Made by a program: the position numbers and the translations under genes. Source: an uncultured Bacilli bacterium (lineage in GTDB: Bacteria; Bacillota_I; Bacilli_A; RF39; UBA660). From it: a DNA stretch of 56,221 bases. This document shows, piece after piece, positions 25,886-36,050 of this stretch; within the stretch, counting starts at the first letter, position 1; every line of letters begins with the position of its first letter. The notes under the pieces were generated by a model, which was not told where the DNA came from, did no database searches, and worked only from the letters and a program-made list of their open reading frames with translations. The stretch spans positions 1-56,221 of the forward strand of contig CALVJR010000006.1 of assembly GCA_944332295.1 (NCBI GenBank), read 5' to 3'.

Positions 25886-27562
25886 ATGAAAAATAATATG
25901 GAAAAACCATCAATCAAAACTGCTATGATGAATGATGCATTAAAAAATACGGAAAAAGACTTGTTATATTATTACAAAGAATGTTGTGACTTCGGACCAG
26001 AGAAAAGTGTTGAAAATGTAAAAATCTACAAAGGAATACTAGAATCTACAGTAAAAATAGAACTAAAAGATAATAAAACGGGACAGACAGTTTATAAAAA
26101 AACACCTTTAAAAAAGGCTATAGATGAATTAGAAGATAAGAATCAAGAAGGCACAGAGTTTTACATAGAAAAAGAATCTATCATAGTAGATTATTGGATC
26201 AGAATTTTTGAAAGTGAAAAAGAAATTAATGCTAGTACTCTTCCTAAAGAAGAAAAAGAACTACAAATTGAACAACTATCAGAACTAGTAGAAATGTTAA
26301 ATGATATACTAGCTAAATTTAAAGAGATACCAAAAAGTTTTAGAACAATAATATCAGATAAAAAACGTAGAGAAATAGAAAATGCCTTAGAATCATTTGA
26401 AAATTATGAAAAGGAGAAAGGATATAACATCTTACAAAGACATTTTAACTATACAATAAAATCGGTAACAGATTTAATAAAGACACCATCAAATAAGTTA
26501 ACAGTATTAGATCATCAATATATGATTGTTGCTAAGACATATTTAGATGAGTGGAAAAGAAAGAATATGAAAAAGATGGAAACGGATACCTATATAACTC
26601 TACCGATAGAAGAAAGATTAAAACTAGCTTATTATAATAATGCCTCAGGAAGACTAAGCACGGCTATGAGGGAAGAAGCAAGTAAAAAACAACCATTAGG
26701 AGAAAATGTCAGAAAATACTTTATAGAACAAGATGCAGCAAAAAGAAGAAATAGAGTGGCAATAGGTAAAAAAATAGATGCTGGAGAAAACATAGATTGG
26801 CAGGAAAGAGTTACTTATTTAGATTCTTTAGAAGAATATGAATTAAAAGATATTAATTGGAATATATTAGAAGAAGCACCAGATATTATAAGACAGTTAA
26901 CACTATTAAAAGAACAAGATAATGATAATTTGGCAATTAAGAGAAATTTATGTTTATATAGTGATTATCTAATGTTAGCACAAGCTATGAAGAATACAAA
27001 AAATTCTCAAGAAAGATATGAATATATAAAAGAATATTTGAATACTATCCTAGAATTTCAAAAAGAGAGAGTAAAGGATTTCTTAGAACAAAAAGAGGAT
27101 GAAATAGAAAAAGAAGACCAATATGAAACTAAAAGAAAAGTATTATCATTTTTTACAGAATACTTATTAGTAACCTCAGATGAAGAAAAATGGCCAATAC
27201 AATCATGGCAAGATTATTTAGATACAAGTATGGAAGGTTTAGATAAATTAGCAGAAGGATTTTCAATAACTACTTCTCTAGAAAGCTATATGAATAAAGG
27301 CAGCAAACAAGAAATATATTATATCGAAAGTATCATCAAAAACTTTATTGCGGCACATAATTTTCAAGAAAGTCTATCACCAAATTATATAGAATATATG
27401 AATTATTATTTAGATGGATATCCTCTAAAAAATGTAATAGATTATATGAATAACCAATGCCAAGCAATAGAAGCCTGGGATTCTGTCACAATGCAAGAGA
27501 TAAAACAAGATAAATTAGATATCCCGAAAGAGAAATTATTACAAAAAGGATTGACAGTATAA
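25886..27562 (+). CDS. Large helical cytoplasmic protein of unknown function
   Basis: A 558-residue hydrophilic protein, predicted almost wholly alpha-helical and rich in Glu and Lys, with no signal peptide, membrane segment or nucleotide-binding motif. Segments such as RIFESEKEINASTLPKEEK and YETKRKVLSFFTEYLLVTS look like packed helical repeats, but I see no clear periodicity. I do not recognise the family. It has a perfect-consensus promoter and a GGAGGG ribosome binding site. The next gene, also helical and unknown but with hydrophobic patches, follows 68 bases later with no terminator in between, so the two may act together. Confidence 0.6.
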   Translation: MKNNMEKPSIKTAMMNDALKNTEKDLLYYYKECCDFGPEKSVENVKIYKGILESTVKIELKDNKTGQTVYKKTPLKKAIDELEDKNQEGTEFYIEKESIIVDYWIRIFESEKEINASTLPKEEKELQIEQLSELVEMLNDILAKFKEIPKSFRTIISDKKRREIENALESFENYEKEKGYNILQRHFNYTIKSVTDLIKTPSNKLTVLDHQYMIVAKTYLDEWKRKNMKKMETDTYITLPIEERLKLAYYNNASGRLSTAMREEASKKQPLGENVRKYFIEQDAAKRRNRVAIGKKIDAGENIDWQERVTYLDSLEEYELKDINWNILEEAPDIIRQLTLLKEQDNDNLAIKRNLCLYSDYLMLAQAMKNTKNSQERYEYIKEYLNTILEFQKERVKDFLEQKEDEIEKEDQYETKRKVLSFFTEYLLVTSDEEKWPIQSWQDYLDTSMEGLDKLAEGFSITTSLESYMNKGSKQEIYYIESIIKNFIAAHNFQESLSPNYIEYMNYYLDGYPLKNVIDYMNNQCQAIEAWDSVTMQEIKQDKLDIPKEKLLQKGLTV

Positions 27563-27630
27563 TAAAAAGAAAAGCTAAGAAAAACTATAAATAATGTAAC
27601 TTTTATGATACACTTAACATGGTGAACAAA

Positions 27631-29310
27631 ATGAACGAGGCAATTGGAGCAAAAGCTGGTAAGCGAGATAGAAAACGAAGAATTATAATTACGGCTAACC
27701 AAAAGAAAAAAATAAAAGAAAATTATCAAAGAAAAAAACAAGAAAGAATTAAAAAGTTAGAAAAAGATGTAAAAAATCTAGAACTAGCTTCTTTTTTAGT
27801 TGCAGTACCGATTGCTGTTGCTGGAAACACAGTAGAAACATTATTAAATCTTAGAGATGAAAAAGAAGATGAACGCCTAGAAGCCAAGGGCTTACAAATA
27901 GAGGAAAGACAAAAAGCAAAAGGTCTCCAAAAAGATGAATTACATAAAGCCAACAAATTAGAGCTTGAAGAAACTGCTGTATATATAGAAGATTATCAAT
28001 CAAACGACCGTAAATTTATAGACCATGGATATCCGAAAACTATCGATGGTAAAGAAATTGTAGGTTATCCTAGTAAAAAAGTAATAGAAATAAAACAAAA
28101 AGAATATCCAAAAGTAGTAGAAGCTAAAGTATCATTAGAAGAAAATAACAAGCAAGGAAAAAAACAAGAAACTCTAGAACCAAAAAGGGAAGTAGAGATT
28201 AAGGAACAAAAGCAAACAGAAATCAAAATACCAGAATCACAGATAGAAAATTTAGAACAAAGTAAAGTTTTTCAAAAATTTGCAGATAAAAAAATAGTAG
28301 CCGGATATGAAGAAAAATTAAAAGAGGTAAGAGGAGAGCTAAAAAAATTAATTTATGAATATAATGTATTAGCACAAGCTGCCGAAGATTTAACTGATTC
28401 TAAAGAAGCGGAAGAAGTACTTCAGCAACTTAGTATAATTATAAAAAAAATAGAAGAGTTGAAAGAAAAAATAAAAATAGAAAACCCGGAAGCAGAAAAT
28501 GATACCTATCTTACAGAAATAGTAGACCAATATATAGAAGAGTTTAGTAATAAAAATACAGTAGCAGAAGTAAAAGACTCAGAATTATATATTATGATTG
28601 CAGATAAACTAGAAGAAGTAACAGAAAAAACAGAAACACTAACAAATAAGGTAGAAGATACTAAGGATAAATTAGAGTTAGACGAAGAAGCTTTTGCTAA
28701 TTTAAAAGAATCTTATTATAACTTCGAAAACTTTAATAATCAATTAATAATATTTCAAAATGAACAAGATTATCTTTTAAAGGATTTAGAAAAAAAAGTA
28801 AGTGAATCTACGACAGTTACAGAGCAAGTAGAATACCGAGTACAATTATTAAATAGACAAAATAAACGTCTACTACAAATGATAGCACTACCTATGTTAA
28901 TACCAGGAAACAGAAGTGCTAAAGCAATAGCAACCGCTACTGCCTCATATTTATATTTTATGAGAAACTTGCTAACTCCTAGATTAAGAGAGCAAAGATA
29001 TAGAGTGATTTCTGTGATAGATTATAGTAGAGAAATAGAAAATAATATTTCAAGAATAGAAGATGCTACTCATACATTAGGAAAAACATCTAATAAATTA
29101 GAAGAAATGATTAAGAAAATAGAAGTAGACTTTAAAGACTATTTAGATCAAATTCCTGAATGTAGAGAATTGCTAAATAATTTAAATAAATTGTTAGGTG
29201 ATTTAAAAGAAAAAGAAGAAGAATTAGAAAAGACAAAACAAGAACAGGAAAAATTATTAGAAACGAATAATCAAAAAGTAAAAACATTACCTAGAACAGA
29301 AGAAATGTAA
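27631..29310 (+). CDS. Coiled-coil protein with two similar hydrophobic patches, unknown function
   Basis: A 559-residue protein. The start is ATG 27631, with GGTG 6 bases upstream (ATG 27619 lies before that site). Basic N terminus (KRDRKRRIIITANQKKK), a hydrophobic patch at about 55-72 (LASFLVAVPIAVAGNTVETL), long coiled-coil regions, a second hydrophobic patch at about 416-440 (MIALPMLIPGNRSAKAIAT), and a further coiled coil to the end. The two patches share the pattern (V/L)P(I/M)-hydrophobic-GN, as if duplicated. The protein may line or scaffold a membrane. Family not recognised. It probably shares a transcript with the 25886 gene. Confidence 0.6.
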   Translation: MNEAIGAKAGKRDRKRRIIITANQKKKIKENYQRKKQERIKKLEKDVKNLELASFLVAVPIAVAGNTVETLLNLRDEKEDERLEAKGLQIEERQKAKGLQKDELHKANKLELEETAVYIEDYQSNDRKFIDHGYPKTIDGKEIVGYPSKKVIEIKQKEYPKVVEAKVSLEENNKQGKKQETLEPKREVEIKEQKQTEIKIPESQIENLEQSKVFQKFADKKIVAGYEEKLKEVRGELKKLIYEYNVLAQAAEDLTDSKEAEEVLQQLSIIIKKIEELKEKIKIENPEAENDTYLTEIVDQYIEEFSNKNTVAEVKDSELYIMIADKLEEVTEKTETLTNKVEDTKDKLELDEEAFANLKESYYNFENFNNQLIIFQNEQDYLLKDLEKKVSESTTVTEQVEYRVQLLNRQNKRLLQMIALPMLIPGNRSAKAIATATASYLYFMRNLLTPRLREQRYRVISVIDYSREIENNISRIEDATHTLGKTSNKLEEMIKKIEVDFKDYLDQIPECRELLNNLNKLLGDLKEKEEELEKTKQEQEKLLETNNQKVKTLPRTEEM

Positions 29311-29390
29311 AATTTTGTCTAAAAAAGTAAAAAATGCATAATCAAGTAAGAACTATGATATAATATTGCAAGAGAAACGGAGTGAACAAA

Positions 29391-30371
29391 ATGCTATTAT
29401 TGACGAAAGCTGTCTTTGCAATCATGATTGGGTTCCTATCTTCGGCAGTATTAGGATTAATTCTAATTCCAATACTAAAAAAATTACATCTAGGTCAAAG
29501 AATTAGTGTGTTTGTAGGAGAGACACATAGAAAAAAAGAAGGAACACCAACGATTGGAGGATTAATTTTCATTATTCCAACAGTTGTTGCTACTATCGCT
29601 TTAACATTGACTCATAAAATACCATATACAGCAAACTTAGGAATTGTTTTACTAGTATTTTTAGGATATGCATGTATTGGTTTTTTAGATGACTTTTTAT
29701 CAATAAAAAGGGGAAAAAATGAAGGGTTAACAACTTATCAAAAGTTATTTATGCAAGTCTTAATTGCCATTGGATTTTTCTATATTTATATGAGAAATGG
29801 AGGACAAACATCCTGGGTAGTAGGTACATTACACATTGATATAGAAATGGGATGGCTATATGGACTATTTATTCTGTTTGTACTAGTAGGTGGTAGTAAT
29901 GCAGTAAACTTAACAGATGGTCTAGATGGTCTAGCAGGAGGACTATCAGCCATAGCTTTTATAGCATTTAGTTTAATTTCGTTAGTTGTAGGTTTTGAAG
30001 ATATAGGAATATTTAGTTTAATCTTAGTAGGAAGCTTACTTGGATATTTGATTTACAATACACACCCTGCTAAAGTAATCATGGGCGATACTGGTTCGTT
30101 AGCTCTAGGAGCTTGTATGGGAGCAATCGCAATTCTTACACATAGAGAATTAACGCTTTTAGTAGTAGCAGGAGTTTTTATTATTGAAACATTAAGTGTA
30201 ATATTACAAACTTTCTGGGTACAAGTATTTCATAAAAAATTGTTTTTAATGACTCCAATTCATCACCATTTTGAAAAATTAGGCTGGAAAGAAACGGATA
30301 TTGTAAAATTATTCTGGGTCATAGGAATATTACTGGCTATGGCAGGAATAATATTTGGTGTATGGCTGTAA
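29391..30371 (+). CDS. mraY: Phospho-N-acetylmuramoyl-pentapeptide transferase MraY
   Basis: Transfers phospho-MurNAc-pentapeptide from UDP to undecaprenyl phosphate, forming lipid I. The 326-residue protein has about ten hydrophobic segments and the family motifs HRKKEGTPTIGG, FLDDFLSIKRG, NAVNLTDGLDGLA, IMGDTGSLALGA and the final TPIHHHFEKLGWKE. The aspartates in DD and in GDTGS are catalytic or metal-binding. The start is ATG 29391, with GGAGTG 6-7 bases upstream; a GTG three codons earlier lies in that ribosome binding site. A TATAAT box is at 29359-29364. It occupies its dcw position after the second PBP, but murE, murF and murD are missing from the window. Confidence 0.96.
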   Translation: MLLLTKAVFAIMIGFLSSAVLGLILIPILKKLHLGQRISVFVGETHRKKEGTPTIGGLIFIIPTVVATIALTLTHKIPYTANLGIVLLVFLGYACIGFLDDFLSIKRGKNEGLTTYQKLFMQVLIAIGFFYIYMRNGGQTSWVVGTLHIDIEMGWLYGLFILFVLVGGSNAVNLTDGLDGLAGGLSAIAFIAFSLISLVVGFEDIGIFSLILVGSLLGYLIYNTHPAKVIMGDTGSLALGACMGAIAILTHRELTLLVVAGVFIIETLSVILQTFWVQVFHKKLFLMTPIHHHFEKLGWKETDIVKLFWVIGILLAMAGIIFGVWL

Positions 30372-30401
30372 AAAGATGTCAATAAAGGACATCTTTTCTT
30401 T
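30371..30401 (+). terminator. Terminator after mraY
   Basis: Perfect 10-base stem AAAAGATGTC / GACATCTTTT with a 7-base loop, followed by CTTTT. It begins at the stop codon. Confidence 0.85.
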
Positions 30402-30554
30402 TGTATTCGAAGTAAAATCATAGTATTGCAATAAGCAAAGCAAGTAATAGTAAAAGAAAAATAAATGAAATCAACTAAGCAAATTATTTACAAAAAAACA
30501 AATATATATTATATTAAAATAGGGTATAGGATAGTAAGTAGTAAGAGGTAAAAT

Positions 30555-33500
30555 ATGAAGCATGACTTAAATATAAAACAAAATAAAAAAAAAATTAAAC
30601 TTATTGCTGCAACAATAATCAGCATGGTAGTTATAATACTATCTGTCGTTCAAATCAATAGATATTTTAATACAAAACCAGAAAAAACTACAGTAACAAA
30701 TAAAAGGCAACTAAGTATACCACAAACAGCAAAAGAAATAGTAGAAGATATGAAATTAGGTTGGAATCTTGGAAATACACTAGAGGCATTTGATGGTCAA
30801 AGTAAACAGACAGAAGCTAGTTATTATGAAACATTATATCAAAATCCAGTGACTACCAATCAAATGATTACAACGGTAAAAGAAGCAGGGTTTAATGCCA
30901 TAAGAATACCAGTTGCTTGGCATGACCATATATATTATATAGATGAAACAGGAAACAAAATAAAACAGATAGATATCAATAACTTGACAGTAGAACAGAT
31001 AAAAAATATAAAAATTGAAAAAGATTGGTTAGCAAGAGTAAAAGAAATCGTAAATTATGCCAAAGACAATGAAATGTATGTTATCTTAAGTATTCATCAT
31101 GATATGAATTCTTGGATATCTGTAAACAGCGATTCTAGTCAAAGACAAAAGTATGAAGCAGTATTAGCAATGTTATGGAAACAAATTGCAGAAGAGTTTA
31201 AAGACTATAATCATCAACTATTATTTGAAGGATATAATGAATTGATGCCAGAAGAGAATACCATATCTAACGAGACAACAGCAGTAACAAATAATTATTT
31301 CGAGACAGCAAATAGACTAAATCAAAAATTTGTAGATACAGTAAGAAATACCGGTGGAAATAATAAAACTAGATTTTTAGTATTAAATACCTATGATGCC
31401 AAAGTATCAGAAGAAGTAATAGCCAATTTTATTTTCCCAGAAGACACCATAGAAAATCATCTGATTTTAAGTGCTCATCTTTATGATGAATTAGGAGAAT
31501 ACCAATCAGAAGCTAATAATGATTTATATGAGTCACTAAAAAGGTTATCTGATAAAGCGAATGATAAAAATGCTGGATTAATCATAGGAGAATTTGGAAC
31601 AAATACAGGATTAATAGGAGAAGAAACTGCTGCTATAGCAAACAATTATTATGTAAGAACAGCCAAGTCCCTAGGTATTACCTGCTTCTACTGGGATGAA
31701 GGAACATCAACAAATGCAACTATAAACCTATTAGATAGAAATACCTTAACTTGGTTATATCCTAAAGTAGTAGAAGGACTAGTAAAAGGAGCAGAACAAC
31801 AAGACTTATCAACGAATGAAATCGGATTATTATCGGATAGATCATCAACAATAAAAGGAATATCAATCGCAACAAAACCAACGAAAACGATATATAAAAA
31901 AGGAGAAAAACTAGATTTGACCGGAGGTATGTTAAAAGTATCCTATAGTGATGGTAGTGCAACTATAATACCATTGACGACAACTGATATCAAAGTAGTA
32001 GGGTATAACAGCAATAGAATTGGAAATCAAATATTAACCGTAACTTATCAAGGAAAAATTACAATATTAGAAGTAGAAGTAAAAAATACTGTTCAAAATA
32101 TAGAAATAAAACAACCACCAACAAAAACAACTTATATTAAAGGAGAACCTTTAGATTTAACAGGTGGAATACTTACTGTAACTTATGCAGATAACACAAT
32201 AACAAATATTCCAATGACCTCAAATGAAATAAAAGTATCAGGATATAATAGTGATAAAACAGGTACACAAACAGTAACCATAACCTATGAAGAAAAGTCT
32301 ACCACTTTAAAAGTAATAGTAAAAAATGACGTAGAAAGAATAGAAATAAAGAAAAAACCAAGTAAAACAACATATATAAAAGGGGAAAACTTAGACCTAA
32401 CAGATGGCATACTTACAGTCTATTATGAGGATAAGACAACCGCAAATATACCACTAACATCAAATGAAATAGAAGTAAAAGGCTATGATGCAAATAGTCT
32501 AGGTAGACAAACGATAACGGTAACTTATCAAGGGCAAAAGACAACTTTCGAAATAACAGTAAAAAATGAAATTATACAAATAGTAATGAAGGAAAAACCA
32601 AGTAAAACAACCTATATCAGAGGAGAAAATCTAGACTTAACAGATGGTATAATCACTGTCTATTACGAGGATACCACAACAACAGAGATTCCACTAACAT
32701 CAGATGAAATAAGTATTAGCGGTTATGATAATAAGATAATAGGAATGCAAACCATAACAGTAACTTATCGAGGAAAACAAACTACTTTTGAAGTAACAGT
32801 AAAAAATGATGTAGAAAAAATAGAAATAAAAACCAAACCATCAAAAACAGTCTATATTAAAGGAGAAACCCTGGATTTATCAGAAGGAGAAATTACTGCT
32901 TATTACGAAGACAAAACAACCGCAACTATTCCAATGACATCGGAAGAAGTACAAATTACCGGATACAATACTAATAGACTAGGTACTCAGACAATTTTTG
33001 TAAGATACCAAGGAAAACAAACTACTTTTGAAGTGACAGTAAAAAATGATGTAGAAAAAATAGAAATAAAAACACAACCATTAAAAACAGTCTATATTAA
33101 AGGAGAGACTCTAGATTTAACAGAAGGAAAAATTACTGTTTATTACGAAGATAAAACAACCGCAACTATCCTAATGACATCAGAGGAAGTACAAGTTACA
33201 AACTATGATGCCAATAGTTTAGGTAGACAAACTCTAACAGTAACTTACCAAGAAAAACAAACAACTTTCGAAGTAATAGTAAAAAATGATGTAGAAAAAA
33301 TAGAAATAAAAACCAAACCATCAAAAACAACTTATATCAAAGGAGAAGATTTAGACTTAACAAATGGAATAATCACTGCTTATTATGAAGATAACACAAC
33401 AGAAAATATTCCAATGACATCTAAAGAACTACAAATATCAGGATTTGACAGTAATACTTTAGGCACTAAGATAGTAACGATTATTTATCAAGGAAAAACA

Positions 33501-34850
33501 GCATCATTCAATGTAATAGTAAAAAACGATTTAGAAAAAATAGAGATAAAAACCAAACCATCAAAAATAACTTATATTAAAGGAGAGGCTCTAGATTTAA
33601 CAGAAGGAACAATCATAGCTTATTACGAAGATAACACAACCGCAACTATTCCAATGACATCTAAAGAATTACAAATATCTGGATATGAGAGTAATACATT
33701 AGGAACTAAGACAATAACGATTACTTATCAAGGGAAAACAGTATCATTTAATGTGTCAGTAAAAAATGACATAACTGGAATAGTAATAAAGAATGGTATA
33801 ACTAAAACGACTTATATTAAGGGAGAAGCTATAGATTTATCAGGAGGAGTAATCACAGTATTATATGAAGATGGAAGTAGTGCAAATATTCCAATGACAT
33901 CTAAAGAATTACAAATAACAGGATATGACCGCAATAAAATAGGAAATCAAATGCTTACCATCACCTATCACAACCAAATTGCTATACTGAGTATAACAGT
34001 AAAAAATGAAGTATCAGCAATATCCGTAAAAGAAAATATCACCAAAAGAACATACACCAAAGGAGAAGATTTAGATTTATCCGGAGGAATACTTACCGTA
34101 ACCTATCAAGACGGAACAACCTCCAGCATCCCGATGACATCAAGCAACCTACAAATAACAGGGTATGATAGCACAAAAACAGGTAATCAAACAATAACAG
34201 TTACCTATCAAGGAAAACAAACGACATTTCAGATAACAATAGAAGAAAATGTAGCAGAAATATCAATAAAAAATAATCCATTAAAAACAATCTATTTAAA
34301 AGGAGAAGACTTAGATTTAACAGATGGAGCGATTACGGTTGTATATAGTAATGGAACAACTTCCAGTATCCCGATGACATCTAAAGAACTACAAATAACA
34401 GGTTATGATAATACACAAGCAGGAATACAGACATTAACCATTACGTATCAAGGAAAACAAACAACTTTTCAAGTAACAGTAAAACAAGAAATAAAAAAAA
34501 TAACAATCAAAACATCTCCGAACAAAACAAAGTATAAAACAAACGAACCATTAGATTTAACTGGTGGAGTAATAACGGTTTTATATGAAGACGATACAAC
34601 ATCAGATATATTAATGTCATCAAAAGAAGTAAAAGTAACAGGTTACAATAATACGAAACCAGGGACGCAAAAAGTAACTGTAATTTATGAAGAACAAAAA
34701 GCATCGTTCGAAGTAACAGTAGAAGAACAAAAAAATAATATGTTACTAATAATTGGAGGAACAGTTTCTACTATCGCAGTAGGTGGAGGAGCAATATCGT
34801 TAGGAATAACTCTTAGAAAAAAAAGATTAAAAAACTTACCTAATAAGTAA
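30555..34850 (+). CDS. Secreted GH5-family glycosidase with twelve Ig-like repeats
   Basis: A 1431-residue surface enzyme. N-terminal signal/anchor (about 15-35, AATIISMVVIILSVV). Residues about 50-425 are a glycoside hydrolase family 5 domain, seen as LGWNLGNTLE, FNAIRIPVAWHD, VILSIHHDMN, LFEGYNELM (acid/base E229) and LIIGEFGTN (nucleophile E346). Twelve Ig-like repeats (Big_3 type, about 80 residues each) follow at about 436-1390, with the consensus KTxYIKGExLDLTxG, then YYEDxTT and TVTYQGKQTTF. The C terminus has a membrane segment (LLIIGGTVSTIAVGGG) and a basic tail, without a clear LPXTG. The repeats form a stalk. The target is a beta-glucan-type polysaccharide by family; cellulose, mannan or xyloglucan cannot be told apart. 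Confidence 0.85.
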   Translation: MKHDLNIKQNKKKIKLIAATIISMVVIILSVVQINRYFNTKPEKTTVTNKRQLSIPQTAKEIVEDMKLGWNLGNTLEAFDGQSKQTEASYYETLYQNPVTTNQMITTVKEAGFNAIRIPVAWHDHIYYIDETGNKIKQIDINNLTVEQIKNIKIEKDWLARVKEIVNYAKDNEMYVILSIHHDMNSWISVNSDSSQRQKYEAVLAMLWKQIAEEFKDYNHQLLFEGYNELMPEENTISNETTAVTNNYFETANRLNQKFVDTVRNTGGNNKTRFLVLNTYDAKVSEEVIANFIFPEDTIENHLILSAHLYDELGEYQSEANNDLYESLKRLSDKANDKNAGLIIGEFGTNTGLIGEETAAIANNYYVRTAKSLGITCFYWDEGTSTNATINLLDRNTLTWLYPKVVEGLVKGAEQQDLSTNEIGLLSDRSSTIKGISIATKPTKTIYKKGEKLDLTGGMLKVSYSDGSATIIPLTTTDIKVVGYNSNRIGNQILTVTYQGKITILEVEVKNTVQNIEIKQPPTKTTYIKGEPLDLTGGILTVTYADNTITNIPMTSNEIKVSGYNSDKTGTQTVTITYEEKSTTLKVIVKNDVERIEIKKKPSKTTYIKGENLDLTDGILTVYYEDKTTANIPLTSNEIEVKGYDANSLGRQTITVTYQGQKTTFEITVKNEIIQIVMKEKPSKTTYIRGENLDLTDGIITVYYEDTTTTEIPLTSDEISISGYDNKIIGMQTITVTYRGKQTTFEVTVKNDVEKIEIKTKPSKTVYIKGETLDLSEGEITAYYEDKTTATIPMTSEEVQITGYNTNRLGTQTIFVRYQGKQTTFEVTVKNDVEKIEIKTQPLKTVYIKGETLDLTEGKITVYYEDKTTATILMTSEEVQVTNYDANSLGRQTLTVTYQEKQTTFEVIVKNDVEKIEIKTKPSKTTYIKGEDLDLTNGIITAYYEDNTTENIPMTSKELQISGFDSNTLGTKIVTIIYQGKTASFNVIVKNDLEKIEIKTKPSKITYIKGEALDLTEGTIIAYYEDNTTATIPMTSKELQISGYESNTLGTKTITITYQGKTVSFNVSVKNDITGIVIKNGITKTTYIKGEAIDLSGGVITVLYEDGSSANIPMTSKELQITGYDRNKIGNQMLTITYHNQIAILSITVKNEVSAISVKENITKRTYTKGEDLDLSGGILTVTYQDGTTSSIPMTSSNLQITGYDSTKTGNQTITVTYQGKQTTFQITIEENVAEISIKNNPLKTIYLKGEDLDLTDGAITVVYSNGTTSSIPMTSKELQITGYDNTQAGIQTLTITYQGKQTTFQVTVKQEIKKITIKTSPNKTKYKTNEPLDLTGGVITVLYEDDTTSDILMSSKEVKVTGYNNTKPGTQKVTVIYEEQKASFEVTVEEQKNNMLLIIGGTVSTIAVGGGAISLGITLRKKRLKNLPNK

Positions 34851-34876
34851 AAGGACTATAAAACATAGTCCTTTTT
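34849..34876 (+). terminator. Terminator after the GH5 gene
   Basis: Perfect 10-base stem AAAAGGACTA / TAGTCCTTTT with a 7-base loop and a T run. Confidence 0.9.
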
Positions 34877-34991
34877 GTAAAACATAAATTAATAGCTGAC
34901 AGAAAAATAAATTTTTTTCTAAGATTATGCTATACTAAAATAAAAGAGTAAAGGTAGTAAGCAGAGTATAAATTGAGTGAGGGTAAATAAA

Positions 34992-35885
34992 ATGAAAAGA
35001 TTTTTAAAAAGTAATATATTAATAATAGTAATAATTGTAATTGTCAGTATAGTCTTCTTAAATGGAGGATATAAAAGCTTACAAGAATATAAAGGATATG
35101 TGAATGCAGAACAACAAGTAATTAAAGAGTGTGAAAGACAAGGAACAAATCAAGAAGACTGGTGTGAAGAGGCTTTAAAATATAAAGATGTAGAACTAGA
35201 TTTTTACACCGTATTTGCAGATGCCTTAACCTGGCAAGTACAGTATATTTACTATTTTGCATTTTTAATAGTAATTATCCCAACTATGTTAAAAGTATGT
35301 AAAATTTTAAAGTATAAACACATAATAAACTCAAATTCTAGAGAAAGCTATCATTCATTTTTAAAGAAATTATTAAAAACAGCTTATCAATACATCTGGG
35401 TACTAGCATTATTAAGTTTAATCATGATGATACCTATTATGATGAATACATCATTAAATCCAGAATATGCAATTATAAACTCTCATGGCATGTGGCAAAG
35501 TAATATCATCTATCATCCAGTATTATTTGTAATATCATATTTAATAAATGTTACTCTATATTCTATGATTTTTGTACATATTGCACTACTAGTTGCGAGG
35601 AAACAACAAAAAACTATTCCTTGCATCATCATATCATATATATTATATCTGGCAATTGAAATATTTTTAGAAACAGTAGTAAAAGTAATAATTTTCCAAA
35701 GGATTTTTCACAGTGAGTTTGGAATGATATTTAACATTATTAATGTATTTGGCATGAATGATTTATATGGAGTAGGACCGTTATTATTAGTAAATCTATG
35801 CATGGTATTAGTATCCTTTGGTCTAGTATACCTAGCATATAAAGATAAAGAAAAACTTGTAATTCAATGTGAAAAAAATAAATAA
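34992..35885 (+). CDS. Six-pass membrane protein, copy A of a duplicated pair
   Basis: A 297-residue membrane protein with start ATG 34992 (an in-frame GTG at 34977 overlaps the GAGGG ribosome binding site). It has one N-terminal membrane segment, an extracellular loop of about 60 residues with two Cys (IKECERQ and DWCEEAL), then about five membrane segments (YYFAFLIVIIPTML, WVLALLSLIMMIPI, VLFVISYLINVTLYSM, IIISYILYLAIEIF, LVNLCMVLVSFGLVY). The C-terminal two thirds is nearly identical to the gene at 36642, while the loop differs. It resembles an ABC-type permease or immunity protein in shape, but no family is recognised. It is followed by a remnant of a ribosome binding site (AAGGAG) with no gene behind it. 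Confidence 0.6.
   Translation: MKRFLKSNILIIVIIVIVSIVFLNGGYKSLQEYKGYVNAEQQVIKECERQGTNQEDWCEEALKYKDVELDFYTVFADALTWQVQYIYYFAFLIVIIPTMLKVCKILKYKHIINSNSRESYHSFLKKLLKTAYQYIWVLALLSLIMMIPIMMNTSLNPEYAIINSHGMWQSNIIYHPVLFVISYLINVTLYSMIFVHIALLVARKQQKTIPCIIISYILYLAIEIFLETVVKVIIFQRIFHSEFGMIFNIINVFGMNDLYGVGPLLLVNLCMVLVSFGLVYLAYKDKEKLVIQCEKNK
35259..35885 (+). repeat. Direct duplication, copy A (3' part of the membrane gene)
   Basis: Bases 35259-35624 appear identical by eye to 36921-37286. From there to the stop the two copies differ at scattered sites only (for example gag-ttt versus gaa-ctt). The match extends past the stop into AAGGAG. Upstream of 35259 the copies diverge. Confidence 0.85.
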
Positions 35886-36050
35886 GGAGAAATAAAAAAT
35901 ATTTTTAGTTTTATCAATTAAGTTAGAAATATTTATCAAGAGTTTATGTGTCTCATAGATATAATATTTTCAATAGATATAATTGTAACTCATTCCAAAC
36001 TGCCTTGAACTGCTTACTTTTAAGACTTTAATACTTATTATTTTTAGTTT

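Noticed and set aside
31840-34740. Regular repeats of about 240 bases that could be taken as a CRISPR or satellite array
   Set aside because: The repeats are far too long and keep one open reading frame; they encode Ig-like protein domains.
30555-34850. LPXTG sortase signal on the GH5 protein
   Set aside because: The C terminus has a hydrophobic segment and basic tail but no LPxTG-like motif before it.
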